Shown here piece after piece: positions 55,095 to 64,000 of a stretch of 64,000 bases of DNA. A program made the translations under genes and the position numbers. Source of the DNA: Anaspis maculata. Taxonomy: Eukaryota; Arthropoda; Insecta; Coleoptera; Scraptiidae. Under the pieces are notes generated by a model. That model was given only the letters and a program-made list of their open reading frames with translations. It was not told the DNA's origin and made no database searches. The DNA lies in contig OX421967.1 of the NCBI GenBank assembly GCA_949128115.1, positions 26,800,635 through 26,864,634 of the forward strand, read 5' to 3'. How positions within the stretch are numbered: position 1 is the stretch's first letter; each line of letters starts with the position of its first letter.

Positions 55095-55400
55095 TCCTAG
55101 CCAAAAATATCTCAGGGCAAAAATATTTCTTGCTGAAAATCAGCTTGTACATGAAATAGGTATACATATAATTGACGTGTTGTAGATGACAATTCGTAGG
55201 CCGGAATATTTTTGACATGAGATATTTTGTCTCGGGAATATTTTTAGCTGATAGGATATTTTGTCGCGTGGATATTATTGGCCGGAATAGTTTTGGACAG
55301 GAATATTTTGTCGCGTGGATATTATTGGCCGGAATATTTTTGAGACAGTGATATTTTGTCACGGTGATATTTTGGCTAGGATATTGACTGGGATATTTTT
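55095..55400. repeat. Degenerate minisatellite, GATATTTTGTC-type units
   Basis: GGAATATTTTGTCGCGTGGATATTATTGGCC (55280-55330 region) is repeated almost exactly once and many decayed versions surround it, with units near 28-32 bp built of two half-units. The TTTTGTCGCGTG core resembles the minisatellites at 2137 and 51838. Confidence 0.85.
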
Positions 55401-55799
55401 ATCTGGCATATATATTTTGACGCCACACCCACGTCACACCAATGAGTGCGTTTGCATGATTTTTTATTGAAATTATCATATATCTTCAGTCGGATTTGGT
55501 GGAATAGGAATTGGCGGAATTGGCTTCTATACATATAGGAAAATGTCTGTTGGACAGCAGCGTCGGACTGGCAAATTTTGGCCTACCGGACAAAGAATGA
55601 AAGTGGCCTCGAAACCGAAAGGGGAGTTAGAGGGGCCCGCCCCCCAGTTAGCACCGCAGGGAACTTTTTTAATGATGATAATAATAATGCTAATAACAAA
55701 AAAAAGACGCTGACCAAATTGTCTACAGATTTCTTCAAACTCAAAACTTTTGCTTGAAATACACTACGATAAAGAAAACAACGGAGAAAAGAAAAATAT

Positions 55800-57212
55800 T
55801 TATTATTGTGTACTAAGGGACAAATTCAAGTGAAACTCTGCACTTGGTGATAAAGTTTTTAAACTTGGCACGCATGTTCTTTGAATGATTCTCAACAAAC
55901 CTGGATGTGGGGCAGACTTGACAAGTGGCGTATACAGGGTGAAAAATAAAGTTGAAAAATTGAAAAATTGTATCTGAAGAACGAAAAAGGCTGGAGTCTT
56001 GCAAATCACCATATTAGATTTAGGTGTCATTTGATGTTGATGAAGCTCCCCCAAACAGTTCTGAAATATCTTGTTTCTTCTTTGAGATATTTTGAAAAAC
56101 GTAAAAATGCTCGAAAAAACGGCTTTTTGCTCATTTATCAGCAAATTTCAAAGATCTTGAGGTGAAACTAGGTATTTCTACAATGTGTGACGTTAGAAAT
56201 AGAATAAGATCAGGAGCCAATCTCTACGCCTCCTATTTTAAGAAATACGATAGTCAACTTTTTGTTGTCTCAACGGTGGTCATTTTGAATTTTCCTGTGA
56301 TTGAATATCTCAAAACGTGGTCGGCAATTGTGAAGGAGACTACATTAGACCATTATATACAGAAAAAGACATTCTGAAACAGGAAACTTTCTCAATGGAG
56401 TGAAGAGGACTATGAGATTTTCATTTTTGTTGAAAAGTGTGATATTTTTTTGGACGTCGCTGACAAGAAATTTTTAAACTGATGATGGTGAATTTTGGCA
56501 CAAGACCTAAGAAAAGGTGAAGGTTTGGATTTCTGGTTGTATTTCACTTCTGCAAGTACCACGTCACCCGTCATCCACACTGAAAATGTGTAAAACCAAG
56601 GAAAACTATAGATAGATTTTAACTCTGATTTTAATTTACCTAAAAATCACTACTTTCTCTTGCAAAATGTCTATTTCTGTATGTAATGGTCCAATGTAGT
56701 CTTTTTTGCAATTGCCGACCACGTTTTGCGATATTCAGTTCCAAGAAAATTCAAACTGGCCGCCGTGAAAACAACAAAAAGTTGACTACCGTATTTCTGA
56801 AAATAAGAGGCGTAGAAATTGGCTTTTGATCTTATTTCATTTCTAACGTCACATATGGTAGAAATATCAAGTTGCACCTAAAAGTCTTCAAAATTTGCTA
56901 ATTTATGGGCAAAAAGTCGTTTTCTTGAGCATTTTTACGTTTTTCAAAATATCTCGGAAAAAACAAGATATTCCAAAACTGTTTCGGGCAGCTTCATAAA
57001 CATTAAATTACACATATACATGGTGATTTACAAGACTCCAGCGCTTTTGGTTCTTCAGATGGAATTATTCAATTTTTCAACTTTTTTTTTCACCCTGTTT
57101 ACGCTACCTGCCAAGTCTGCCCTACATCCAGGTTTGTTGAGAATAATTCAAAGAGCATGTGTGCCAAGTTTCAAAACTTTATCACTGAGTGCAGAGTTTT
57201 TTCCCTTAGCAC
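55800..57212. mobile_element. Foldback nested in the hAT element
   Basis: Arms 55800-55932 and 57099-57212 are mirrored: CTAAGGGACA against TCCCTTAG, CCTGGATGTGGGGCAGACTT against AAGTCTGCCCTACATCCAGG. The joined centre GCGTATATACGC is a perfect palindrome with TA in the middle, and is occupied by 55935-57097. Confidence 0.85.
55935..57097. mobile_element. Foldback at the centre of 55800-57212
   Basis: CAGGGTGAAAAATAAAGTTG at the left mirrors CAACTTTTTTTTTCACCCTG at the right; TA at the left (55933-55934), TT at the right. Arms share GACTCCAGC, TTTGAAAAACGTAAAAATGC and a TGTGACGTTAGAAATA block on both sides. Confidence 0.88.
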
Positions 57213-57221
57213 CCGGACTAG

Positions 57222-57650
57222 TACGGGCTCGAATATGATTGAGACAATCGTTTTAAAACACACACTGTTTACAAGCATTACTGCGTACTACAATAAATAC
57301 ACGCCAACAATTATTTACTTAGGAATATCGCTGTGATTACTACTCGCTTTTAATCCGCTCGCTACCACTTCGCATTCCAATGCATAACTGCTCGTGAGGC
57401 GACGATTGATGCCTTATATAGGTCCGACTGATTCATCTCGAATGTTCCATGCATTCTCCAGCAGTCTCCACAGTGACCCAACATACGGTTTCCATACAAC
57501 TCTAAAAAAATCTTGCACATTACCCGTATAATTCTGCCGTGCTGTCGAACCGGCGCCTCCGCCAAAATGGACAGATGTAGCTTGACCCACTGCTGAAGTC
57601 TCCGTACAGATGTACGGGAAAAAGCCTACACGCGCGCTCCGTAGTGTAGG
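57222..57650 (-). mobile_element. Solo LTR, copy 2
   Basis: Read on the minus strand this matches the LTR at 6961-7483: GCGAAGTGGTAGCGAGCGGAT, TTGGCGTGTATTTA, ATCATATTCGAGCCCGTAC and the ATCTGTCCATTTTGGCGG block. It has CCTATATAAGG at the TATA position. The terminal ~100 bases do not match copy 1, so both ends are uncertain. It directly abuts the end of the nested foldback. Confidence 0.78.
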
Positions 57651-58169
57651 ATTCTAACACATTATTCTAACATTAGTCCAGGAATTACAGAAATAATAGC
57701 GAACAAAAATGAAACCCAGCCGGATTTTTGCATATAAGCCCATCAACAGTTTTGATTTCAAAGATACTGATCTACTTGCGAATTTGTCCATGATTTCTGC
57801 ATGTGGCTAAAGATGTAAATTCTCAATAGACGGTAAAGAAAGAGCACGACTAGATGGCAGATAAAACAAACCAACTGCGGGAGCCTCCCACACAATCTTG
57901 TCATTCCACGACTAGTGACTACTAAGAAATAGTCAATGCATGATATGCACGAACAAAAGTGGACCAGACTTTGATACACAATTGAAAATTTGGATTAAAA
58001 AAAAGCATCAAAGTGCAAATTTTTCCAAATGTGGACAATTTGGCCTAAAAACTGGGGATTGGCCTACCGGGCATTTGCCCGGTTCACCGGTGGACCAGTC
58101 CGACACTGTTGGACAGTCATTGTTAAAATGCATACAATTTCCTAATTCAAAAGTCACTTAAATTTAGCT

Positions 58170-58480
58170 CTCAGATATCACTGTCCGCTGTGTTCGCACT
58201 CAGGATTGGAGACTGCTCTCTGCTGTCGCTTTTTCATCCGCTTCTGCATTCCAGAACATTCCAGACCTTTTCCGGAACAGCCTTGAAGGCTCTCGTCAGT
58301 CTCGTCATTTCCACTCCGGCATCGTCCACCTGTATTCGCAAAAGCCCTCAAGAAGTCTGTTGGCTTTGGGAATATATTCAGACGAGTTCTTGATGCACGG
58401 CTCCTCCGCCAATAGTGCAGATATGTCTCTTATTCGTGCGTCGTAGTCTCCAATGAGTTTCGTTCACTATTTAATTGGGA
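58170..58480 (-). other. Coding-like stretch, minus strand, unrecognised
   Basis: The minus strand gives DYDARIRDISALLAEEPCIK followed by a continuing frame to WTMPEWK, and in another frame EMTRLTRAFKAVPEKVW. Composition is less AT-rich than the surroundings and looks protein-like. I do not recognise the family. It may be a retrotransposon gag scrap or a host exon. Confidence 0.35.
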
Positions 58481-58484
58481 GTGG

Positions 58485-61400
58485 AACCCTGTGCTAGGTG
58501 CAATTCTCAATTTATACAAATGACTTTTCGTATACAAATCTTTTTGGTTTCGTGTGCACTTGAGCTGTCGAAAAATATTGAATTAGTAACTCGTATACAA
58601 AACTTTTCGTACACGCTCGAGAATTGCATCCCAGGTACGGGTCCACTCGACTACTGACTATACAGGGTGTTTGCAAACTTGGGGTAGAAAATTGAACAGC
58701 CGGCATGGTAATGCTCCACAAGTGCCAGAAAAATGTTGAAAACAATTGACGATTTTTATTTCTGGAAATACGGAGGGTCAAAAGGTGGTCCTTTGACGCC
58801 TTCTATTTTCGTTATTTCGAGAGAATTTGATAAACTCTTTTCATCAGATCAAAAAGCAAATTTTTCGAACATTTGAATGTGTTTTGTGATTTAGTTCAGT
58901 GTACAGGGTGAGTCATAGATCCTAAAAAAAAATTTCATAAATTGACACGCTTACACCTCCCGCAAGATAGACAAGGCTTAGGGTTAAGTATAGATAAGTG
59001 TAAAAATTATTTCATGAAAGGTACCAACTTGATTTTCCATATTCTGATCAAACTTAAGTATACAAAGTGTCCCGCGATGAGAGGTCCCATGGAATTCTTG
59101 ATAAGATTTTGTCAACGATTTTTCCACCAATTGCATAAAGTGAAAAAATACAACCACTAGTAAGTGTCAATGATCAATTTTTGGTAATCGCCTAGTACGC
59201 GTAGGCATTAATATCATTTCTTATTGTTGTTGATATCCGGCAAAGTCAGACTTGAGTACACAAAACACAAATTATAGAGAACATCTTACGGGGCAGTTGG
59301 CCTATACACTTGATCCTCGCCATGATCAATATTTTGGGGGGCCACACCGGACAGGCCCTCAATAATTATCTCCTCGCGGCGATTTCGGTGACACCCCCTG
59401 TAATTTCATGCCTTATTATTCCAAAATGACATTAAACACCAGCTCAGTTCCGTATCGATTACGATACAATTACCGATGGTGCGAGGCATTAGGTGCCTGT
59501 AATCATCGTCGCGAGGTCTTGCATTTCCCGACCCTTTCTTTTGCCGCCTCCTTCTACGCATTTCCCCGGCCCTTTTCTCCGCGTTCATTCAAGAACCGCG
59601 CGACCGCATGCCCGTAAAAAACAAGGCGTCAATTATTAACCGCTCATGTCTATTTAAGAGGCGGCATGAATTATTCAAAATTAAAGACGTCCCATTCCTA
59701 TTATTAGGTAATAAAGAGTATCGGGCGAGCTTAAATTTTCCCCCTATTTCTCAACACTGGCGTACTTTTTAGTAATAAAAATCTGTTGTGGGACCACAAT
59801 ACTTCTCCAGCGAGTACCCGGGGACGAGGGAAAGTTTTTGTTCGAGGCGACTTTCCGGAAGAGGAAGGTTGGGACTTGAATCGATATTTAGCAAAAGACT
59901 TATCACTTGACTTATCATGACAATTTTAGAAACAAAATCGCGTCCACAGCTCTCAAAAGACGCGTTGTAGCTCTTTGACACCCATGCAAATGCAAATTTT
60001 TCTTTCTCGAGTTATTGCGCTTCTCACTTGTAATCAATAATAAATAACAATAGTAAATAAAATAACAAATGAGTAACAGTGAATGGATAACTACATAATT
60101 ATTCATTCCAATATTTTGTAGGTCCTCCTCTGACTCGAATTAAATCGGTGACTCGTCTCGTCTACCTCTCAATAAGATTTCTATAAGGAAATCCTGAGGA
60201 ATGGCTTCCCTTACTTACTGAACTGCATTTACCATTCATCAAAATTTTCACTATGTTGCTCCCACTTTCAATCTCAGTTCGTCGCACTGTGGGGCGCCGG
60301 GCGGGAAAAAAAAACTGATTTTTTGAGTTCCACGTGAGTTTGGAGGTTAAATTCCAATGGAAACAGTTATAAAACATTTCGGCCTATTCAACTTATGTGT
60401 TAACACTAATCAAGTGGGAAGGAGAAATGTAAATAAGAGCTGTTGAATTGGACATGAAGAGCCATCCTGCCAAAGGAAATGCTCCTTCACCAAATGCCGT
60501 ATTCTTCCAAATATAGGAGTATAAGAGTATACCGCGGCCACTATTATATGTAATTTTTCTGCACGCTCACAATACTTTCCCTTCCATGTTGATGGGGGCC
60601 ATGGAAGTGAAAATAAAATGAAGTATACAATGTTGCTTTGGGGCTCCCTTGCGGCTCGCGTTAAACGCACAAGTTGTTCATTATTTATTATTAAAATTTT
60701 GCATCGGGTCTCTTGGTGTGGCGTCTGACGTCTAAGAATAAACTAGATGTAATTAATATTCATGTATATAAATAAATGTCGTTATTAATGATATTTTGAT
60801 ATTTTACACACCTTTTGATTTGTATAGGTGCGAAGCAAAAAAGCATTCGATATGTATAACAAGGATTTTTTCTTGCATACTAAATTTATACCTACTATTA
60901 CTTTTTGACGGCCTAATAAAGATTTACTATAGACGCCTTATCAGCTGAGCTATACACGTCATCACTTGTCAATATACCGTCAATTTCTGCCAACTGATGT
61001 TGAAAATGACCATCACCTGTACATAGTACACCAGTAAAAACTACACTTCTTGTACACTCGTACCTACCACCAAATTATTCAGGTCAAATAGCTTTTCATT
61101 ATTGAGTCACAACAGCTGGAAATCATCAAGATGCAAGAACTGCCTGCAAAATCCATATACCTACCGGGTGGGCAAAAAAAAAGGAGTGTTTTATTTTCGG
61201 ATGAGAAACAGAAATTTGATGTTCTTCTTTTTGGTTCACCTTAGTATAACACATCGTTTTTCAATAACTTTTTCTTGATTTCTTTCATTTGACTTATTTC
61301 ATATCACCTTAAGTGACATGCATCTCTGTAACTTTTTGGGTTTTCCTTTATAAAAGAAAAAACTCTAGAAGTTTAAATAATGAGCTTCTTTCAACAGAGA

Positions 61401-61743
61401 GTACTGACGAGCATTAGAATAAGTTTTGCAAACGGACTGCCATAATCGAGTATAATTTTTTTAGTCCAAAACTAACTTGTGCAACGTTTCCGGTAATCAG
61501 AAAGAAACAGACGTAAGTTCTCTCTTATTCTCACCTATTGACGACTCATATTTGTCAAATCATTTGATGGATGACGTGAAATTGATCGCTGAGAAAGCAC
61601 CTTACAAAACCAACCACTGGTATTCTAACATTTTCAACTACAAATCACATAATGGCTCAGGAGCCCGCAGAGTAGGCGAAAATATTGAGGTCGAAAAACG
61701 GCGAAACGCGCTCCAGCAGTTTCTTGCGATAGACCTTCCTGCA
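58485..61743. other. Mostly unassigned 3.2 kb with unpaired CAGGGTG ends
   Basis: Single element ends lie at 58660 (TACAGGGTGTTTGC), 58901 (TACAGGGTGAGTC), 59392 (ACACCCCCTGTA) and about 61165 (TACCGGGTGGGC). 60570-60610 repeats part of 51640-51680 (CTTCCATGTTG). The non-repetitive, GC-richer patch at 59440-59640 could be regulatory. Near 60935 on the minus strand TATAGCTCAGCTGATAAGGC resembles a tRNA A box, but no B box follows. Confidence 0.4.
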
Positions 61744-62356
61744 TGGACAGGGAGGTGTTGCCTCAAAACTTACGTCATAAGGTACATGATTTTAACCCTA
61801 TAGGTCTAATGTGCGTTGATGAGGTTGTTGAAAATTCCTTTGTCTTACATGTCAGACCGGGGCCTTTAGGCCGGTATAGGCTTGTCAATTTTCGAAAAAT
61901 GGCTAAAATTCACGTCATAGGGTACATGAATGAAACCAACGTGTTTTTATGTGGGAACATCCCCTCAATCAAAAATCGGGTCATAAGACAAAACTTTTGG
62001 GGGCTCTCGGTCCATAAGACAAGTTTGAAATTTTCAAAAAGCGCCAAAATTTACCTCCTCCTGGAGACATAAGGAGACATACCTTCTCCTTTGACATAAT
62101 TTTAGGAATAAAAAACGATTCTCACATGATTTTTTACGTGGGTTTCGAATCTGTCCCAAAATGTTTTAATGGTACATCGCTTACAGGGTGCAACATCGAA
62201 AATTTTCCCTCTGGAAAAATTGATGAATTTTGGCCTTTTTTTTGGAAATTTCAAACTTGTCTCATGGACCAAATGCCCTCAAAATTTTTGTCTTACGACC
62301 AGATTTTTGATTAAGGGGATGTTCCCACACAAAATCCCGTTGGTTTCATTCATGTA

Positions 62357-63105
62357 CAGGGTGTTCACGCGAGATGGATACCCCCCCATCAAAAACTTCC
62401 CCTTTGCGAGAATTTGAAAAAAAAAAAATTCCTTGAAGGGTTTTTGCCGTAGTTTCTGAATATGTCAAGTATAATTCTCTATTTCATCCCATATACAGGG
62501 TGTCGCAATTTTTTTGGAATTTTTCCGAAACACTCTGTATTTTATCATCACAATCGATGCACATTGTTATCGTGATTACAAATATGCATGACACTTCTCA
62601 AATTATTCTTGAAAAAAAATTAAAAACTCACGGTGGGACCTCAAAAAAAATATATTTTTTTCGGAAAGATCGATTCATTTCAGGAATCAAATATGTCCCG
62701 AATATTTGTTTATGTCATTTTATGCAATTCCATGTCATTAAACAGTGGAACAAAATATCCTGGACATATTTGAATTCTGAAATGGGTCCATCATTTTCAA
62801 AAAGTAGATGTTTTTAGAGATGGCATTGTAAATTTTTTGATTTGTTTTCAAAAAAAATCTAGAAGTTCATTGCATAATTCTAATTGGGATAACATTGTCC
62901 ATCGATTGTGATGATGAAATACAGAGTGTTTTGAAAAAATTCAAAAAAAATTGCGACACCCTGTATATGGAACAGAGTAGAAAATTGTATTTGACATATT
63001 CAGAAACTACGGCAAAAGTTGTTCCAGGAAAGTTTTTTCTTTTTTCAATTACCTCAAAGGGGAAGTTTTTTTATGAGGGGGTATCCGTCTCGCGTGAACA
63101 CCCTG
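62357..63105. mobile_element. Middle foldback of a triple nest
   Basis: CAGGGTGTTCACGCGAGATG at the left mirrors CGTCTCGCGTGAACACCCTG at the right, with TA outside (62355-62356, 63106-63107). The empty site CATG-TA-CCTTATGACG is intact in the family E copy near 16965. Arms are 139 and 142 bp and meet at CCATATATATGG, where the inner element is inserted. Confidence 0.95.
62496..62963. mobile_element. Inner foldback of a triple nest, 468 bp
   Basis: CAGGGTGTCGCAATTTTTTT at the left mirrors AAAAAATTGCGACACCCTG at the right, with TA outside (62494-62495, 62964-62965). It lies at the exact centre of the middle palindrome. Confidence 0.95.
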
Positions 63106-63292
63106 TACCTTATGACGTGAATTTTTAGCGATTTTTTCAAAAATTATTAACAAGCTAATACCAGTCTGAAACCCCCAGTCTGACATGTGAGACAAAGCAA
63201 TTTTTAATAACCTTATCAACGCACATTAGACCTACAGGGTTAAAAGCATGTACCTCATGACGTAAGTTTTGAGGCACCAGCTCCCTGTCCAG

Positions 63293-63767
63293 TAGGTTTA
63301 AATCAAATTCTATTCAAATAGAAATTAGCACAAAATATTCAAGATTTGGCTGGAATGATTTCCATACGTATTTTTTGGCCATTAGGGGAGAGTGGTGTAG
63401 TTTCGGCATGTTAGTGAACAATGCCGTATATCTCAGACTATGCCCAAGTTATGAAGTGGAAATTTGGACACCATGCTCTAACCATATACCGAATATCTAC
63501 TACATACCAAAATTACAGAAAATACTATCGACCTGTTTAAAAGTGAAAAAAAAAATCCGACAAAGATACGAAATGCTGAAAGTACCCCACTAGTGGGGTG
63601 CTTTCGGCAGTAGCATGGGGTAGATTCGTCAGTCACCTAGAATGAATAGTAGAGCAAACCGAGTCCTTAGTTGGATTTTTAAATTGTCCCACAGTACTTT
63701 ATTCATACCTATAATACTACGGTGAGGCTTCAGTTGAATAATGGACACGTATCAGAACCAAAACATA
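63293..63767. other. Unassigned spacer
   Basis: No gene or repeat partner recognised. A CCCCACTAGTGGGG palindrome lies near 63585. Confidence 0.35.
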
Positions 63768-63769
63768 TA

Positions 63770-64000
63770 CTGGGTGATCATTCGAAAACCATCCACCTGC
63801 AATAACTCCCGATTCCAAGTGGAGATGTCCTCGAGGAAAAACAGGTCGATTTCTATATCGAGGGGGACATCTGAAATATACATTGGTGAATTCATATCTT
63901 CAGCCCCCTCGCCCCCACCCACCCCAACTTTGAAATTTCAAATGACACCACCTATTTTGCGATACATTAAATTAAACACAATTGATTTCTCTTTCTGAAA
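63770..64000. mobile_element. Family B foldback, left part, cut by the window end
   Basis: CTGGGTGATCATTCGAAAAC after TA (63768-63769) and the following CACCTGCAATAACTCCCGAT match the left terminus of 13013-14096. The right arm would lie beyond the window. Confidence 0.85.

Larger units (their letters stand above)
55558..58108. mobile_element. hAT-type element, 2.55 kb, exact 8-bp target duplication
   Basis: CAGCGTCGGACTGG at the left mirrors CCAGTCCGACACTG at the right (13 of 14), and TTGGACAG flanks both sides exactly (55550-55557, 58109-58116). Both features are diagnostic of hAT transposition. Subterminal ATTTTGGCCTACCGG against CCTACCGGGCATT-type text is also shared. No transposase is visible. 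Much of the length is later insertion: a foldback (55800-57212, with another inside) and an LTR (57222-57650). Confidence 0.88.
61744..63292. mobile_element. Family E palindromic element with two nested insertions
   Basis: TGGACAGGGAGGTGTTGCC at the left mirrors GGCACCAGCTCCCTGTCCA at the right; TA at the right (63293-63294), CA at the left where TA is expected. It matches 16265-17144 throughout, except for the block 62357-63105. Confidence 0.92.

Noticed and set aside
60925..60975. tRNA gene or tRNA-derived SINE head (minus strand)
   Set aside because: An A-box-like TATAGCTCAGCTGATAAGGC is present, but there is no B box, acceptor-stem pairing or anticodon arm at the right spacing.

Overview
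This window looks like a repeat-dense nuclear region of an arthropod genome, most likely an insect; a hemipteran is my guess, not a result. It is AT-rich and eukaryotic, with no operons, no ribosome-binding sites and no long uninterrupted reading frames. The only host gene part I can defend is one coding exon on the + strand (about 44596-45235). It encodes the signal peptide and the start of the propeptide of an activin/inhibin-beta type TGF-beta ligand, and it ends at a splice donor. No exon for the mature cystine-knot ligand follows before 64000, so the first intron would exceed 18 kb. A CpG-richer, non-repetitive stretch at about 23950-25050 could be a distal promoter or untranslated exon, but nothing links it to this gene.

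Almost everything else is transposon-derived. Broken coding relics include a Ty3/gypsy reverse transcriptase (2650-3320, minus), Tc1-like transposase fragments (8196-8395 minus; 37520-37727 plus), a BEL/Pao reverse transcriptase split in two (12829-13007 and 14101-14668), a PIF/Harbinger transposase (14930-16151) and a mariner-type transposase tail (43131-43262). There are two solo LTRs of one family, two Harbinger-type MITEs with 3-bp target duplications, two oppositely oriented 182-bp TA-flanked MITEs, and one hAT-type element of 2.55 kb with an exact 8-bp duplication.

The dominant structure is a crowd of long palindromic (foldback) elements of 0.2-6 kb. Most end in CAGGGTG...CACCCTG next to TA, as expected for Tc1/mariner-type insertion. 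They are heavily nested. The most interesting pattern is that inner elements repeatedly sit at the TA in the exact centre of the outer palindrome: 62496 in 62357-63105, 42325 in 42202-44018, 37883 and 42202 in 37716-44172, 28391 in 28190-28805, 55935 in 55800-57212, and a palindromic flank at 47661-51715. Several insertions have an uninterrupted homologous site elsewhere in the window, which confirms them without outside data.

Tandem arrays are the third component: about 260 bp x5 (19481-20600), a higher-order array with a period near 235 bp (52100-53800), a 45-bp minisatellite (8950-9375), and three separate minisatellites that share a TTNGTCNCGYG-like core (2137, 51838, 55095). The activin intron carries a 988-bp palindrome with essentially identical outer arms about 300 bp after the donor, which in the pre-mRNA would fold into a long double-stranded hairpin.
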